From: Bacteroidales bacterium
GTDB taxonomy: Bacteria; Bacteroidota; Bacteroidia; Bacteroidales; F082
Assembly (NCBI GenBank): GCA_023229135.1
Contig: JALNZT010000002.1
Location: forward strand, 62,001 to 126,000
DNA length: 64,000 nt
Direction of reading: 5' to 3'
In this document: in pieces, positions 47,433 through 56,642 of the stretch
How the letters are laid out: each line of letters starts with the position of its first letter
Numbering within the stretch: position 1 is the stretch's first letter
Program-made: the position numbers and the translations under genes
The notes under the pieces: model-generated
Told to the model about the DNA's origin: nothing
The model's input: only the letters and a program-made list of their open reading frames with translations
Database searches by the model: none

Positions 47433-47504
47433 TACAGAGCAAAGGACTCGAACCTTTATCTCGGGCTTCGTTTACCCGGCTTTATACAATTAAGCTAGCA
47501 CTGT
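47433..47504 (-). tRNA. degenerate tRNA-like sequence (anticodon position reads ACG)
   Basis: The 72 bases fold as a cloverleaf. The acceptor ACAGTGC pairs with GCTCTGT with one T-T mismatch. The D-stem is GCTT/AAGC, the anticodon stem CGGGT/GCCCG, and the T-arm AAAGG-TTCGAGT-CCTTT is perfect. Several hallmarks are missing: U33 is A, the D-loop lacks the GG pair, base 26 is absent, and the last anticodon-stem pair is U-G. It may be a pseudo-tRNA-Arg, a mobile-element tRNA, or a processing signal. It lies 90 bases upstream of cas6 on the same strand. Confidence 0.5.
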
Positions 47505-47648
47505 TATGAGCAGCAAAGATATTTAAAATATACACCAAATTAACTGTAATTTATAATCAAACCTAAATAATATTTTTAAAAATGCATAACTATCATATAA
47601 TCAGATATTTTACGATTTTATTTCTTTTCACCTTTCGTTTCAAAACCG

Positions 47649-47780
47649 CTCTCACTTCTCACCCCTCACTACTCACCTCTCACCTCTCACCTCTCACCCC
47701 TCACTACTCACCTCTCACCTCTCACCTCTCACCTCTCACCTCTCACTTCTCACCTCTCACTTCTCACTTCTCACCTCTCC
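47649..47780. repeat. heptanucleotide tandem repeat, about 19 units
   Basis: The unit nnCTCAC (mostly CTCTCAC, with TTCTCAC, CCCTCAC and TACTCAC variants) repeats 18 times plus a partial copy. A five-unit block (CCC, TA, CT, CT, CT) occurs twice in a row, showing higher-order duplication. It ends one base from the stop codon of the leftward 468-residue gene. Such GTGAGAG heptads are known as intergenic simple repeats. An open frame across it (47582-47842) is an artefact. The rest of 47,505-47,648 shows no feature. Confidence 0.9.
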
Positions 47781-47781
47781 A

Positions 47782-49188
47782 TCACCCCACCACCCCCATC
47801 TTACGCATCTCATCCCTCAAAGCCCGTAGAGTAGGTTTGTGATTATAGGTGTTTTTTATCAATGCGCTGGTTTCAGCCTCCAGGCCCGGAATCTGCCTGG
47901 CCAGCAGCAGCCATTTGGCAACATCCTGATAAACATACCTGTCACGTGCTGTTTTGAGGGTTTTTTCTATCATGGTTTTAATGTTGTTGAGTGCATAATC
48001 CGGATACACCTTTATTATAGGTGCGATAAGCTGGTCGAAGTTCCAGTGGTTTGCTTTTGTTTCTATCAGTGTTTTGATGTCGGCATAGCGTCCGTCGGCT
48101 GCCAACAGCTGCGCCGTAAATGGAACATCATCACTTGTTTTTTCCATCAAGAGGCTGTAGTTGGCCTTGTCTAAGTAGGGCTTCACTTTGATATAATAGT
48201 CAACTTGTCGTTTGAAATATATCAGTTGTAAATACACACTAACAAACAATTCTTTATCCTGCAGCGGGCTTACATATTCCTCCAGAAAAGCGGCCCAGCC
48301 TTTAGGGTTTTTTGGAAATATTTCAAGTGCAATTTTCACAAAAGCCGCAGTATCATTTTCGTGATAGTATGTCAACAATTGTTTGGCTGCCGATTCACTT
48401 TTGTGGTACAATTGCAGGGCAGCTTGCAGCCAATTGCTTTCGTTTTCTGAATTTTCGTGGAGCAGAAGCACCAGCTCGGGCAAAAACGCTTGATCAACAA
48501 GCGTGTTTTTTATTATGGCAAGCAGCTCATCGGTCTCGTTCGGCATTTCGGCTAGGCTTATCAGCAGCGGCTCAAAATAGTGCAGTGCTGCAAGTTTTTC
48601 GGCATGGGTATCGCGCCAATACCTGAAAAACAGCTCATAAGCTTTTTCAACGGCCTGATGTGAAAATGAAGCCGGCCAAAGTTTTTCAACAAGCATTTTG
48701 ATGTAGTCCGGGAACTCAGAAAGCAGGTATTCATTCACATCATCAAATGAATTATGTTTGTCCGGCACGCGGGCTTCTATAATCGCTTCATACATCCCCG
48801 TCAACTGTGCCAGCAATATATCCGGTTGTTGCGCGATAATAGTTGCTGTTGCTTGGGAAATAAATTCTTCAAAAACATCCTGAATTTCCTGCTCACTTGC
48901 CATCTGATATATTTCCCATTCCTCCACATAACCGCTGTGAGGAGCTTCGTAGCAATGCCAGTCTGGCTCACCCGGGTCGGCCATTTCAAAGCTGGCCAGA
49001 AAATTACTTTTGATAGTTAAAACCGTGTCTTTAAACGCTGCTGTGTTGAGGCTTTCGGGTGGCGAATTCTCCTCTTCTACAAAGGCTAAAAACGCTGCTT
49101 TCAGTCGCTCGTCATCGCGGATTATTTCATCAAAAAAGCGCATCTTTAAATCAACAGATGTGTCGCCATAGATTTTGTTGAAAGCCAT
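47782..49188 (-). CDS. unrecognised helical-repeat protein next to second cas6
   Basis: I cannot assign this 468-residue protein. It has no signal peptide or membrane helix and looks almost entirely alpha-helical, with repeated helix pairs (alpha-solenoid-like) from about residue 120 on. Its C-terminal block (IKNTYNHKPTLRALRDEMRK) resembles the basic tail of helical proteins found next to SWIM zinc fingers, but no such finger is present. It begins 14 bases after the stop of the second cas6, so the two are probably one operon. Its 3' end touches the heptad repeat. Confidence 0.6.
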   Translation of the reverse strand: MAFNKIYGDTSVDLKMRFFDEIIRDDERLKAAFLAFVEEENSPPESLNTAAFKDTVLTIKSNFLASFEMADPGEPDWHCYEAPHSGYVEEWEIYQMASEQEIQDVFEEFISQATATIIAQQPDILLAQLTGMYEAIIEARVPDKHNSFDDVNEYLLSEFPDYIKMLVEKLWPASFSHQAVEKAYELFFRYWRDTHAEKLAALHYFEPLLISLAEMPNETDELLAIIKNTLVDQAFLPELVLLLHENSENESNWLQAALQLYHKSESAAKQLLTYYHENDTAAFVKIALEIFPKNPKGWAAFLEEYVSPLQDKELFVSVYLQLIYFKRQVDYYIKVKPYLDKANYSLLMEKTSDDVPFTAQLLAADGRYADIKTLIETKANHWNFDQLIAPIIKVYPDYALNNIKTMIEKTLKTARDRYVYQDVAKWLLLARQIPGLEAETSALIKNTYNHKPTLRALRDEMRKMGVVG

Positions 49189-49202
49189 GTTTCAGGGGTT
49201 GT

Positions 49203-50015
49203 TTAGTGCTTATTATTTTCATTCTTTATGATGCTCACACAGCCCAGCCCCAAACTATTCTTCTCGCCAAAACCACCCAAAAACCCAATCTTATGAAGCA
49301 GGGGAGGAGCCGTCAATTCAAAACTATACATAAATCCCCTGATGCGCGTTTCGGCGGGAGTGTCTGCTTTAATAATCAGCAGATTACTTTTAGGCTTGCT
49401 GTCCGAAGGCTTAAAAGACAGCTTACCATCGCCGGGCGCAAAATTTTGAATCAGTCCGTGTCCAATAGCCGAAGCAGCTTTTTGCCTGAGATTGTTCAGG
49501 AAAATGCTGTTATATTCACTCTCGTGCGGGTCAAAATAGTGTGCATTACGCTGATCTTCTGTTTTATAGCTCACCAATAACGGACTCAGTGTGCGATACA
49601 TCATCGTTGATTTAAAGAGAGGCAGGGGCAGGGCTTCGACCTTTTCTACGCGAAAGCTTACGGCAGATTTTTTATCGCCAATGCGAAAATGCTGCAAGCT
49701 AAACAGGCCACTCACAAAATGCTGCATGGCCTCCGGCGCCAAAAAGCTCACCACCAGTTCAGCCCTGTCAGTCAGTAGTTTCATCCTATCGCCCTGCATC
49801 ACGAAGCCATGGTGCGGAAACAGCAAGCGCGAAAACGTAAAAAACTTATAAGCCGCACCACCAATTTTGAAGCCCGTTTCGTGCAGAAAGCGCGCAAAAG
49901 CATGATCACCTTCGTGGATTGTTTTGTAAATCCACGCCGACAATGGATACTGATAATTAACCGGAAGCAAACAGTTGGGTGCGTCAGCAACGTATAGCGA
50001 TAGCTTGAATCTCAT
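49203..50015 (-). CDS. cas6: second Cas6-family crRNA endonuclease
   Basis: This 270-residue protein shows the Cas6 pattern. The start is MRFKLSLYVADAPNCLLPVN, then YPLSAWIYKTI, the F-x-F-S-R-L strand (FTFSRLLF), and RTLSPLLVS. The C-terminal ferredoxin half is GFMYSFELTAPPLLHKIGF, followed by the G-rich loop GGFGEKNSLGLGC. It differs strongly from the 218-residue Cas6 at 46,686 and has host-like composition (one line at 53% GC). It may serve the same array, be a relic of an earlier subtype, or serve another array elsewhere. Confidence 0.9.
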   Translation of the reverse strand: MRFKLSLYVADAPNCLLPVNYQYPLSAWIYKTIHEGDHAFARFLHETGFKIGGAAYKFFTFSRLLFPHHGFVMQGDRMKLLTDRAELVVSFLAPEAMQHFVSGLFSLQHFRIGDKKSAVSFRVEKVEALPLPLFKSTMMYRTLSPLLVSYKTEDQRNAHYFDPHESEYNSIFLNNLRQKAASAIGHGLIQNFAPGDGKLSFKPSDSKPKSNLLIIKADTPAETRIRGFMYSFELTAPPLLHKIGFLGGFGEKNSLGLGCVSIIKNENNKH

Positions 50016-50895
50016 TGGCGGAAGTTTTGGTTAGCAACCTATTGATTAGGCCGAGAAAATGAAGGCATAAAATTACCGACTTCATTTTAATTAAACAAGG
50101 ATAAAAATCAATTATTCTTTTTTTCTTTTTATCAGCCAAATAAATTTAAAGAAGACGCTCTTATCCCCTCAAAAATCCAACAACACAAAACCTCCACCAC
50201 ACTCACCACCTATTCAACACTGCCTCCTGCCAACTCAGATAATCGGTTTAATCCATGGACAAAAAAATGAAATCCGTTTTAGTTCCGAAAGGCTTACCGA
50301 TTCGGCATGGATTAAAAAATCACCTCAGTTAGCGCCAGTTTATCAGAAAACCACTGGACTTTTAAAAAACTACGCCAATGGTTTTTACAAACGAAAAAGA
50401 CGAACAAACCGAATGTCTGTTTATGGATCAGGATTTCTGAAAATAGCAATCCGCTACTAACTCAAACAAGGTTTAAACCCCTAAAAACCATCCCATTCTT
50501 GGAATATTCTCATGCCGAACACCCTAATTGCCTCTCACGAGTTAAAAACTACCGCTTTCGACCAAAAACGATCCTTTTATGCTCTCCTAAACAGCTCTTA
50601 CGCACAAATCAGAGACGCTTTACACCCAAAAAACACCCATTAGGCCAGTTTGACTGCCCAATTGAAGCCAAAGATGCCTTTTTGTAGCTTGCTAAACGCT
50701 ACTGGCATTTCACTTCATAATTTTAACTTTGCCTTAATATTTATAGCTTTTCTTATAACGCACGAGCCTTTTCTTCTAACGATCAAACCAACCTTGTAAA
50801 GTTGTACACCAATTTTCAGGCAACAAACCCAATTTATTAATTGATGCATGGTTAGAGAAGTACGGTCGTGCGTCTCTAACCTTGCCTATTTAATA
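50016..50895. other. 880-base stretch without confident gene
   Basis: A frame on the plus strand stays open from about 50092 to the TAA at 50458-50460 (123 codons) but has no in-frame ATG. Its second half (EIRFSSERLTDSAWIKKSPQ to FLKIAIRY) reads like real protein, so it may be a gene remnant. A 62-codon frame at 50499-50687 has no supporting feature. No promoter for the leftward cas6 could be fixed. Confidence 0.3.
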
Positions 50896-50930
50896 CAAAA
50901 ACCGCGGGCTGATTATAAATCGGCCCACGG
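50896..50930 (-). terminator. Rho-independent terminator of the PKD/T9SS gene
   Basis: An imperfect 12-bp stem (arms near 50902-50913 and 50919-50930) is followed on the minus strand by a T-run (complement of 50896-50901). It lies 23 bases past the stop codon of the secreted protein. Confidence 0.7.
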
Positions 50931-50952
50931 CAGGATTGATTAAACGGCTGTT

Positions 50953-53838
50953 TTACCTCATGGTAATCTTTCTGACGATATTAGCTTTTTCGGTAATAAC
51001 GACTAACAAATATACACCATTTTTCAAATGGTCAACATTTAGCACAATATTTTTTGTGTCATAGGTTTTATGCATCAGCGTTTTACCACTTAGATCGGTA
51101 ATCATAACAGTTTCAATTGTCTCTGCACACTCCAGGTTGATTTGGCTTTCAGCAGGTTGCGGGAATATCTTTAATGCCACTTGCTGTTGTTCCTCAATCC
51201 CTTGAGGATTAACCTGGATAAAAGCTGTTTTGGTTTCGGTGCTGCTGTTTCCGGTGTTATCAGTAACGCTAAGGCTCACGGTGTAGCTGCCATTGGTGTT
51301 GTACACATGTGTGGGATTTTGCACTGTGCTGGTGTTTCCATCGCCAAAATTCCATTGCCAGGATAGAATACTTTTGCTTTCGTGTTCCTTAGCCGGATAA
51401 CTGGTTTTTGCATTGCTGCCCGGCTCATTTTGCTGTATGGTATTACGGATCGTAACCTGACCTGTGCTGCCATCTATATCACATACATACCAAATTAAGC
51501 CGCTGCCGTTCGTCGGCACTTGCAAGGTGTATAGCAGTCCGCTTTGTCCGTATATCTGCACCACCGCCTGTGAGGTAGTTATTGCCGGTGATTCGGAATA
51601 GTTGTGAATAAAGTACTTATAGGTGCCGGCATAAAAATCGTAGATGGTGGTAGTTTCAGGGCCATATCCATCTGTGTAATCGTAATCCAGCGCGGCAAAC
51701 GGAGCACTGGTCTCACTGCCTTCATTGTACCAGGCAATATGGTGTTCCTGTCCTTCAATTACGGGAGTAAGCAGGTGCGAGTCAAGATCTGTTGGACTTG
51801 CTCCCCAGTTTAGCACAAAGCGCATCTGGCCTTCTGCCAAATTGGGCGAAAGTGAGATATTCAGCGTGAGATGTCCGTTGGCAGGAATTATCACCTGGTT
51901 GTTGGAGTAAGTGTTGTAGTCTGTTTTACTGCAAGTTACGGTATTGCTGTTTTCGGTGCTTTGATCGAAAAAGTTAACCGACAGTGGCGATTGTCCACTC
52001 GATGGATTTGCGTTAAAGTTGGCCGTGAGTTGGCCAATCGGCACATTCTCAATAAGGTAATTGCCTGCTGCATCGGTAATGTCAGAAAGCCCTGCCACAC
52101 TCACCAGAGCGCCTGCGATGGGTTCACCATTTAAAGCATTGCTCACCATGCCGCTCAGTGATCCCGTTCCTGCGGCTCCACGCACATTAATATAAGCAGT
52201 TTTGGTTTCTGTAGCGGTAGTGGCGCCATTGCCAATCGTCAAAGAAACAGTATAAGTGCCGGTGGTCGTATAAACATGACTTGGGTTTTGCTGGCTGCTA
52301 GTTGCGCCATCGCCAAAGTTCCAGTTCCAGGAAGTAACATTCTTGGCGTCATCTTTGATTTTTGGTGGGTAAACGCTCTCTTTGCCCGAACCTGGTTCGT
52401 TTCCCTGTATCACGTTTTTAATGGTTAGCTGTCCGGTGCTTCCATTGACATCGCAGACATACCAGTAGTCTCCAGTCCCGCTTGTCGGTGCCTGCAGTGT
52501 TTGCATCAATCCTGCATCATTATAAATTTGCACAACGGCCTGTGATGTAGTTATTTCACCATTGCCGGCATATTTATAAATATAATATTGATAAGTGCCG
52601 CTGAAGAAATTATAAATTGTCATAGTTTCGGGGCCATAACCTTGGGTGTAGTCGTAGTCCAGTGCGGCATAAGGTGCAGAGGTAGCATTTCCTTGATTAC
52701 CATAAAAAACATGATGCGTGCTTCCTTCAATCTCTGGAGTATTCAAGTGCGAGTCGAGGTCTCGCGGATCAGCACCCCAGTTTATCACAAAACGCATCTG
52801 CCCTGCGGCCAAATTAGTTGTGAGTGAGATATTTAGCGTTAGGCTACCATTCGGCGGGATGTTTACGTTATTGTTGATATAGGTAGAGTAACCGGTTTTG
52901 GAACAGGAAACCACATGCGAGCCGTCACTTGAATAGTCAAAGAAATTCACGTTTAAAGGGGCTTCTCCACTGGTAATATTAGCCGCAAAATCTGCCGTCA
53001 ACATCCCTTCGGGGATATTATTGATGGTGTAATTTCCATAGGTATCAGTAATAGCCGATAATCCGGCCACCGAAACGGTTGCGTCTGCGATCGGAGTTCC
53101 GTCGAAAGCATCGGATACTGTTCCGGTAAGTGACGAGCCCTGAGTAGTTTCTGTGTTGATTTCAAAGTCGTCAAGCATAAAAATAAAGGCGTCATTGGAA
53201 ACGCAATTGATGCCTACGCGGATTGTTTGACCGTCAAACTGACTAAGGTCGAAGGTTTTTTGTTGCCAGGCCGTTGCAGGAGCTTCGAGATAAGTGCCGG
53301 CTGAAATAATGGTGAAGTCGCCGGGAGCCGTGCCACCAGTAGAGACGCCAACACGATAGCGCTCTAAACCGTAGTCGGCGGTATAAGATTTTACCCAGAA
53401 AGACAGGCTTGAATTACTGCCCAGATCTGCTTCCGGACTGATGATCCAGTCGTTGTTTGGAGCTGCTTCACTGGCAAAACTGGCTGCGAATTTGTTGCCG
53501 CTATGGGGTTGAATACCTGTGCCGGTCATGACAGGAACGGTTTGAGCCGGATTGAAAATAATGAAGGCCATTGGTGCGTATTCGTTGGTGAAGTCGATGC
53601 CTTCGAAACCATAAGTCGGGCCTCCGTCAACGTCAACCAAAGTCCAGGGCGCAAAATTAAGCGCGAAATCTGTGTAGCCTTCAAAGTTGTCTGAAAAACT
53701 TTCTACAATTTTGGCTTTTACAGGTTCGATATTTAATACTTCAAAATTCTCTGGATTGCCTTTGTGGCGCGTCGTTTGAGCTTGAATGCTATAACATCCG
53801 AAAAGCAACACGACTAAAAGTAGTACAATTTTTTTCAT
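50953..53838 (-). CDS. large secreted protein: anchor-J-like domain, two repeated blocks with PKD domains, T9SS sorting domain
   Basis: This 961-residue protein starts with a signal peptide (about 1-20, ending IQAQ). Residues about 45-230 form a choice-of-anchor-J/cleaved-adhesin-like jelly-roll (NNDWIISPEADLGSNSSLSF). Then comes a block of about 320 residues occurring twice (about 235-555 and 555-870). Each has a carboxypeptidase-regulatory-like unit (VAGLSAITDTYGNYTI), a beta domain with RFVINWGADPRDLDSHLNTP, and a PKD domain (WNWNFGDG, QNPSHVY). The last ~80 residues are a type A type IX sorting domain (IFPQPAESQINLEC, LKNGVYLLVV). It is probably a surface adhesin or matrix-binding protein. 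Confidence 0.88.
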   Translation of the reverse strand: MKKIVLLLVVLLFGCYSIQAQTTRHKGNPENFEVLNIEPVKAKIVESFSDNFEGYTDFALNFAPWTLVDVDGGPTYGFEGIDFTNEYAPMAFIIFNPAQTVPVMTGTGIQPHSGNKFAASFASEAAPNNDWIISPEADLGSNSSLSFWVKSYTADYGLERYRVGVSTGGTAPGDFTIISAGTYLEAPATAWQQKTFDLSQFDGQTIRVGINCVSNDAFIFMLDDFEINTETTQGSSLTGTVSDAFDGTPIADATVSVAGLSAITDTYGNYTINNIPEGMLTADFAANITSGEAPLNVNFFDYSSDGSHVVSCSKTGYSTYINNNVNIPPNGSLTLNISLTTNLAAGQMRFVINWGADPRDLDSHLNTPEIEGSTHHVFYGNQGNATSAPYAALDYDYTQGYGPETMTIYNFFSGTYQYYIYKYAGNGEITTSQAVVQIYNDAGLMQTLQAPTSGTGDYWYVCDVNGSTGQLTIKNVIQGNEPGSGKESVYPPKIKDDAKNVTSWNWNFGDGATSSQQNPSHVYTTTGTYTVSLTIGNGATTATETKTAYINVRGAAGTGSLSGMVSNALNGEPIAGALVSVAGLSDITDAAGNYLIENVPIGQLTANFNANPSSGQSPLSVNFFDQSTENSNTVTCSKTDYNTYSNNQVIIPANGHLTLNISLSPNLAEGQMRFVLNWGASPTDLDSHLLTPVIEGQEHHIAWYNEGSETSAPFAALDYDYTDGYGPETTTIYDFYAGTYKYFIHNYSESPAITTSQAVVQIYGQSGLLYTLQVPTNGSGLIWYVCDIDGSTGQVTIRNTIQQNEPGSNAKTSYPAKEHESKSILSWQWNFGDGNTSTVQNPTHVYNTNGSYTVSLSVTDNTGNSSTETKTAFIQVNPQGIEEQQQVALKIFPQPAESQINLECAETIETVMITDLSGKTLMHKTYDTKNIVLNVDHLKNGVYLLVVITEKANIVRKITMR

Positions 53839-54024
53839 AGCCTTGATTTTTGGTGGTTTTGATGGCTTAAAATTAAGATAAACAACTGGTTCAGCCCACT
53901 ACGAATAATAAATAGAAGGCTACGAATAATAAATGGGAAAACTTGAAAAATGGATCTTTAATGCGTGTCAAATAATAGCAACGATTTTGCCTAAAAAGGC
54001 CAAATCACTCCGTCAACCAACAAA

Positions 54025-54699
54025 CTATTTTGAAAAGGCAATAACCGCTTCCGTCGGGCTAATTATACGGTAGGCAACAGGCTGTAATTTACTTTCAAAA
54101 CTGGCCGCTATCTGCTTGCGGGCATACTCATCAGGCTGATCACCAATTTTCAGGATAATTGTTTTCACTAACTTGCCGGGAGCTGTTGAGTTTGAAATTG
54201 TTTGCGCGACTAAATCTTTCTCCATGATTAGCCTTCCGCTTCCGTAATAGTCAGCCTGCCAGCTTATTATTGTAAATCCTAATTTCATGCGCAGGCATAT
54301 ACTGGCGGCATTTTCGGGCCTCACGCTAAGCAGTGCGCGTGTTTTTCCATTTGATACGGCTACTCTCTCCTGCGCCATTGCCAAGGCTTCACCGATATGC
54401 TGTCCGCGAAATTCAGGCAGCACCGCTGTGCCATAAAATAAAGCTGTAGTACTGTTTTCGATTTTTTGTCCTGTGGCAGACGTAATGAGTACTTGGCTTT
54501 CGCCAACTATTTGATTATTGATTTTGTAAACCAAGATGCCGCCCTGTTCAAAAATGGCTTGTAAAAGTGCGTCTGAAATACCCTGATGTGCGCTGAAGAC
54601 AAGCGCATCCAGCTTTTTGATTACTGCAAGTTCTTTTTTGTTATGGCATACTTTAATCAAAAATGATTTTCCGGAAATGTCTATCTTAATTGTGTTCAT
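54025..54699 (-). CDS. GNAT family N-acetyltransferase
   Basis: This 224-residue protein has the GNAT core: LFYGTAVLPEFRGQHIGEAL (about 88-107) holds the acetyl-CoA-binding Q/R-x-x-G-x-G/A loop, and SVRPENAASICLRMKLGFTI (about 122-141) the following strand and helix. The substrate cannot be told. A C-terminal ~60 residues outside the core look like a small extra domain. It lies downstream of dnaX on the same strand, but a -7 box in the gap suggests its own promoter. Confidence 0.8.
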   Translation of the reverse strand: MNTIKIDISGKSFLIKVCHNKKELAVIKKLDALVFSAHQGISDALLQAIFEQGGILVYKINNQIVGESQVLITSATGQKIENSTTALFYGTAVLPEFRGQHIGEALAMAQERVAVSNGKTRALLSVRPENAASICLRMKLGFTIISWQADYYGSGRLIMEKDLVAQTISNSTAPGKLVKTIILKIGDQPDEYARKQIAASFESKLQPVAYRIISPTEAVIAFSK

Positions 54700-54754
54700 C
54701 GTATAATAAAAGCCGGTAGTCAGGAGTTCACCGCATAATTTGTCTTGAAAAACA

Positions 54755-54762
54755 CAAAGTTA
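54755..54762 (-). promoter_or_regulatory. possible -7 box for the GNAT gene
   Basis: TAACTTTG on the minus strand fits TAnnTTTG, with TTTG at 54779-54782 about 16 bases upstream (a little close for a -33 box). It lies between the dnaX stop and the GNAT start. Confidence 0.35.
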
Positions 54763-54788
54763 TATCCGGTTTTTCTTGCAAAGACAAC

Positions 54789-56579
54789 TCAAAAACTGGC
54801 TTCCAGGTTCAACTCCTGCTTCAACTGACGCAAATGTGGTCTGAGTTCTGCTATTTTTTCAAACTTTTCCTTGTCGGTATAGGCTTCCACTTTGCGGGGT
54901 TTGTCAGAGATAACCGGCGTGAGCTTGAGCTGATTGTTGTTGAACGACTTTTTCAGGTGATCGAACAGTGCGCTCATATTGAGTTTGTCGCTGGCTACCA
55001 AGCTGTTTTCAATGGTGAACTTTATTTCAAAGTTTTCAGCCAATTGAGGCTCGAACTGGCCGATGGCATTGGCAAAGCTTGGCGAAACAGCTTTGTAGCT
55101 GTTCACAAACTCCGCCCAGGAAGCCGAAAGCATTTCCTGGTTGAAGTCGCCACGCGTTTCCGGCTCAGGTTCTTCCGTTTTTTCTTCTACTTTTTTCTCC
55201 GTATCGTTGATTGAAATGGTGCGTGTCCCTCTCATCTGGCTCGGACTTGCTTCTCTCACCTGATGTTTTGGCTCGGTAGAGGCGTTGGTCGCGGCTTGCT
55301 GCTGCCCGTAGTTTGGCGCAGCAGGTGCAGTAGCTTGTGGCGTTTGAGGTGCTGGAGTTGTGGTTTGCGGCCTGGCTGGCTTTGCTGTTGTACTGGTATT
55401 TACTTGTGCCACAGGATTCTGAGTGGCAGAAGTAGCAGGTTTATTAGCCGCCAAACTTGGTACTACTTGTTGCTTGGGAGCTGTTTGTCCTGAGAGTGCA
55501 CACATCTGCAAAAGTGCAATTTCAAGATGAAGTCGCTTATTATTGCTGTTTCGGTAGTTGATGTCGCAGCGGTTATTGATGTCGAGCGCTTCCAGCAAAA
55601 GCTCCATGCTGCAAGTCTTTGCCTGGTCAGCATAGCGATCCTGTAGGCTTTTGCTAAGCTCCATCAGGCGCACCGTTTCCGGGTTTTTACTCACGAGCAG
55701 GCTGCGCAAATGGCTTCCCATGCCATGAATAAAATGTTGTGGATCAAAGCCGTTCTCAATAATCTCATTCAGCGTGAGCAAAACAGCGCTGGTATTAGCT
55801 TGCAGTATGTTTTCAGTGATCGAGAAATAATATTCATAATCCAGCACGTTCAGGTTGGCAATCACATCTTTGTAGGTGATGTTTTTGCCTGCAAAACTGA
55901 CCATCTGATCGAAGATGGAGAGGGCGTCGCGCAAGGCGCCATCGGCTTTTTGAGAAATAATGGCCAGCGCTTCTGCTTCAGCATTCACGCCTTCCTTGCT
56001 GGCTACATATTCTAAATGTGTGCTGATATCTTCGAGGGTGATGCGTTTAAAATCAAATATCTGGCAGCGTGATAAGATAGTTGGGATGATCTTATGCTTT
56101 TCGGTGGTTGCCAAAATAAATTTGGCATAGGCCGGTGGCTCTTCGAGGGTTTTCAGAAAGGCGTTGAAAGCCGCTGGTGAAAGCATGTGCACCTCATCAA
56201 TGATGTATATTTTATAGGCACCTACCTGCGGCGGAATGCGCACCTGATCTACCAGGTTTCGGATGTCGTCAACCGAGTTGTTGGAGGCGGCATCCAGCTC
56301 GTGTATATTAAAGGAGTTGGATTGGTTAAACGAAACACAGGATTCGCAACGGTCGCAGGCCTCCATCTCGGGTGTCGGGTTGAAGCAGTTGATGGTTTTT
56401 GCCATGATACGTGCGCAGGTGGTTTTGCCCACGCCGCGCGGACCGGTAAACAAAAATGCCTGTGCCAGGGTGTTGCTGCGTATGGCATTTTTCAAGGTGG
56501 AGGTTATAGATTGCTGGCCAACCACCATATCAAAAGTGACGGGCCTGTATTTGCGTGCGGAGACGATGAAATTTTCCAT
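54789..56579 (-). CDS. dnaX: DNA polymerase III subunit gamma/tau
   Basis: This 596-residue clamp-loader ATPase has Walker A GPRGVGKT (46-53), a zinc site of C65, C75, C78 and C81, Walker B DEVH (128-131) and the arginine-finger SRC motif (170-172). Domain III follows to about 365. Then comes a Pro/Thr/Ala/Gln-rich linker (about 370-470) and a conserved C-terminal domain, as usual for the tau form in Bacteroidota. A possible -7 box lies 21 bases upstream. The start MENFIVSARKYRPVTF is normal. Confidence 0.97.
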   Translation of the reverse strand: MENFIVSARKYRPVTFDMVVGQQSITSTLKNAIRSNTLAQAFLFTGPRGVGKTTCARIMAKTINCFNPTPEMEACDRCESCVSFNQSNSFNIHELDAASNNSVDDIRNLVDQVRIPPQVGAYKIYIIDEVHMLSPAAFNAFLKTLEEPPAYAKFILATTEKHKIIPTILSRCQIFDFKRITLEDISTHLEYVASKEGVNAEAEALAIISQKADGALRDALSIFDQMVSFAGKNITYKDVIANLNVLDYEYYFSITENILQANTSAVLLTLNEIIENGFDPQHFIHGMGSHLRSLLVSKNPETVRLMELSKSLQDRYADQAKTCSMELLLEALDINNRCDINYRNSNNKRLHLEIALLQMCALSGQTAPKQQVVPSLAANKPATSATQNPVAQVNTSTTAKPARPQTTTPAPQTPQATAPAAPNYGQQQAATNASTEPKHQVREASPSQMRGTRTISINDTEKKVEEKTEEPEPETRGDFNQEMLSASWAEFVNSYKAVSPSFANAIGQFEPQLAENFEIKFTIENSLVASDKLNMSALFDHLKKSFNNNQLKLTPVISDKPRKVEAYTDKEKFEKIAELRPHLRQLKQELNLEASF

Positions 56580-56599
56580 GAGGGCAATGAATTTTGCCT

Positions 56600-56607
56600 C
56601 AAAAGTA
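56600..56607 (-). promoter_or_regulatory. possible -7 box for dnaX
   Basis: TACTTTTG on the minus strand fits TAnnTTTG, 21 bases upstream of the start codon. No clear -33 box. Confidence 0.35.
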
Positions 56608-56642
56608 CATGAAATTTTGTAAAGTCAGGACGCTGATACAAA

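Noticed and set aside
47582..47842. 86-codon plus-strand frame rich in Ser, His, Leu and Pro
   Set aside because: It is a translation of the heptad tandem repeat and overlaps the end of the leftward 468-residue gene.
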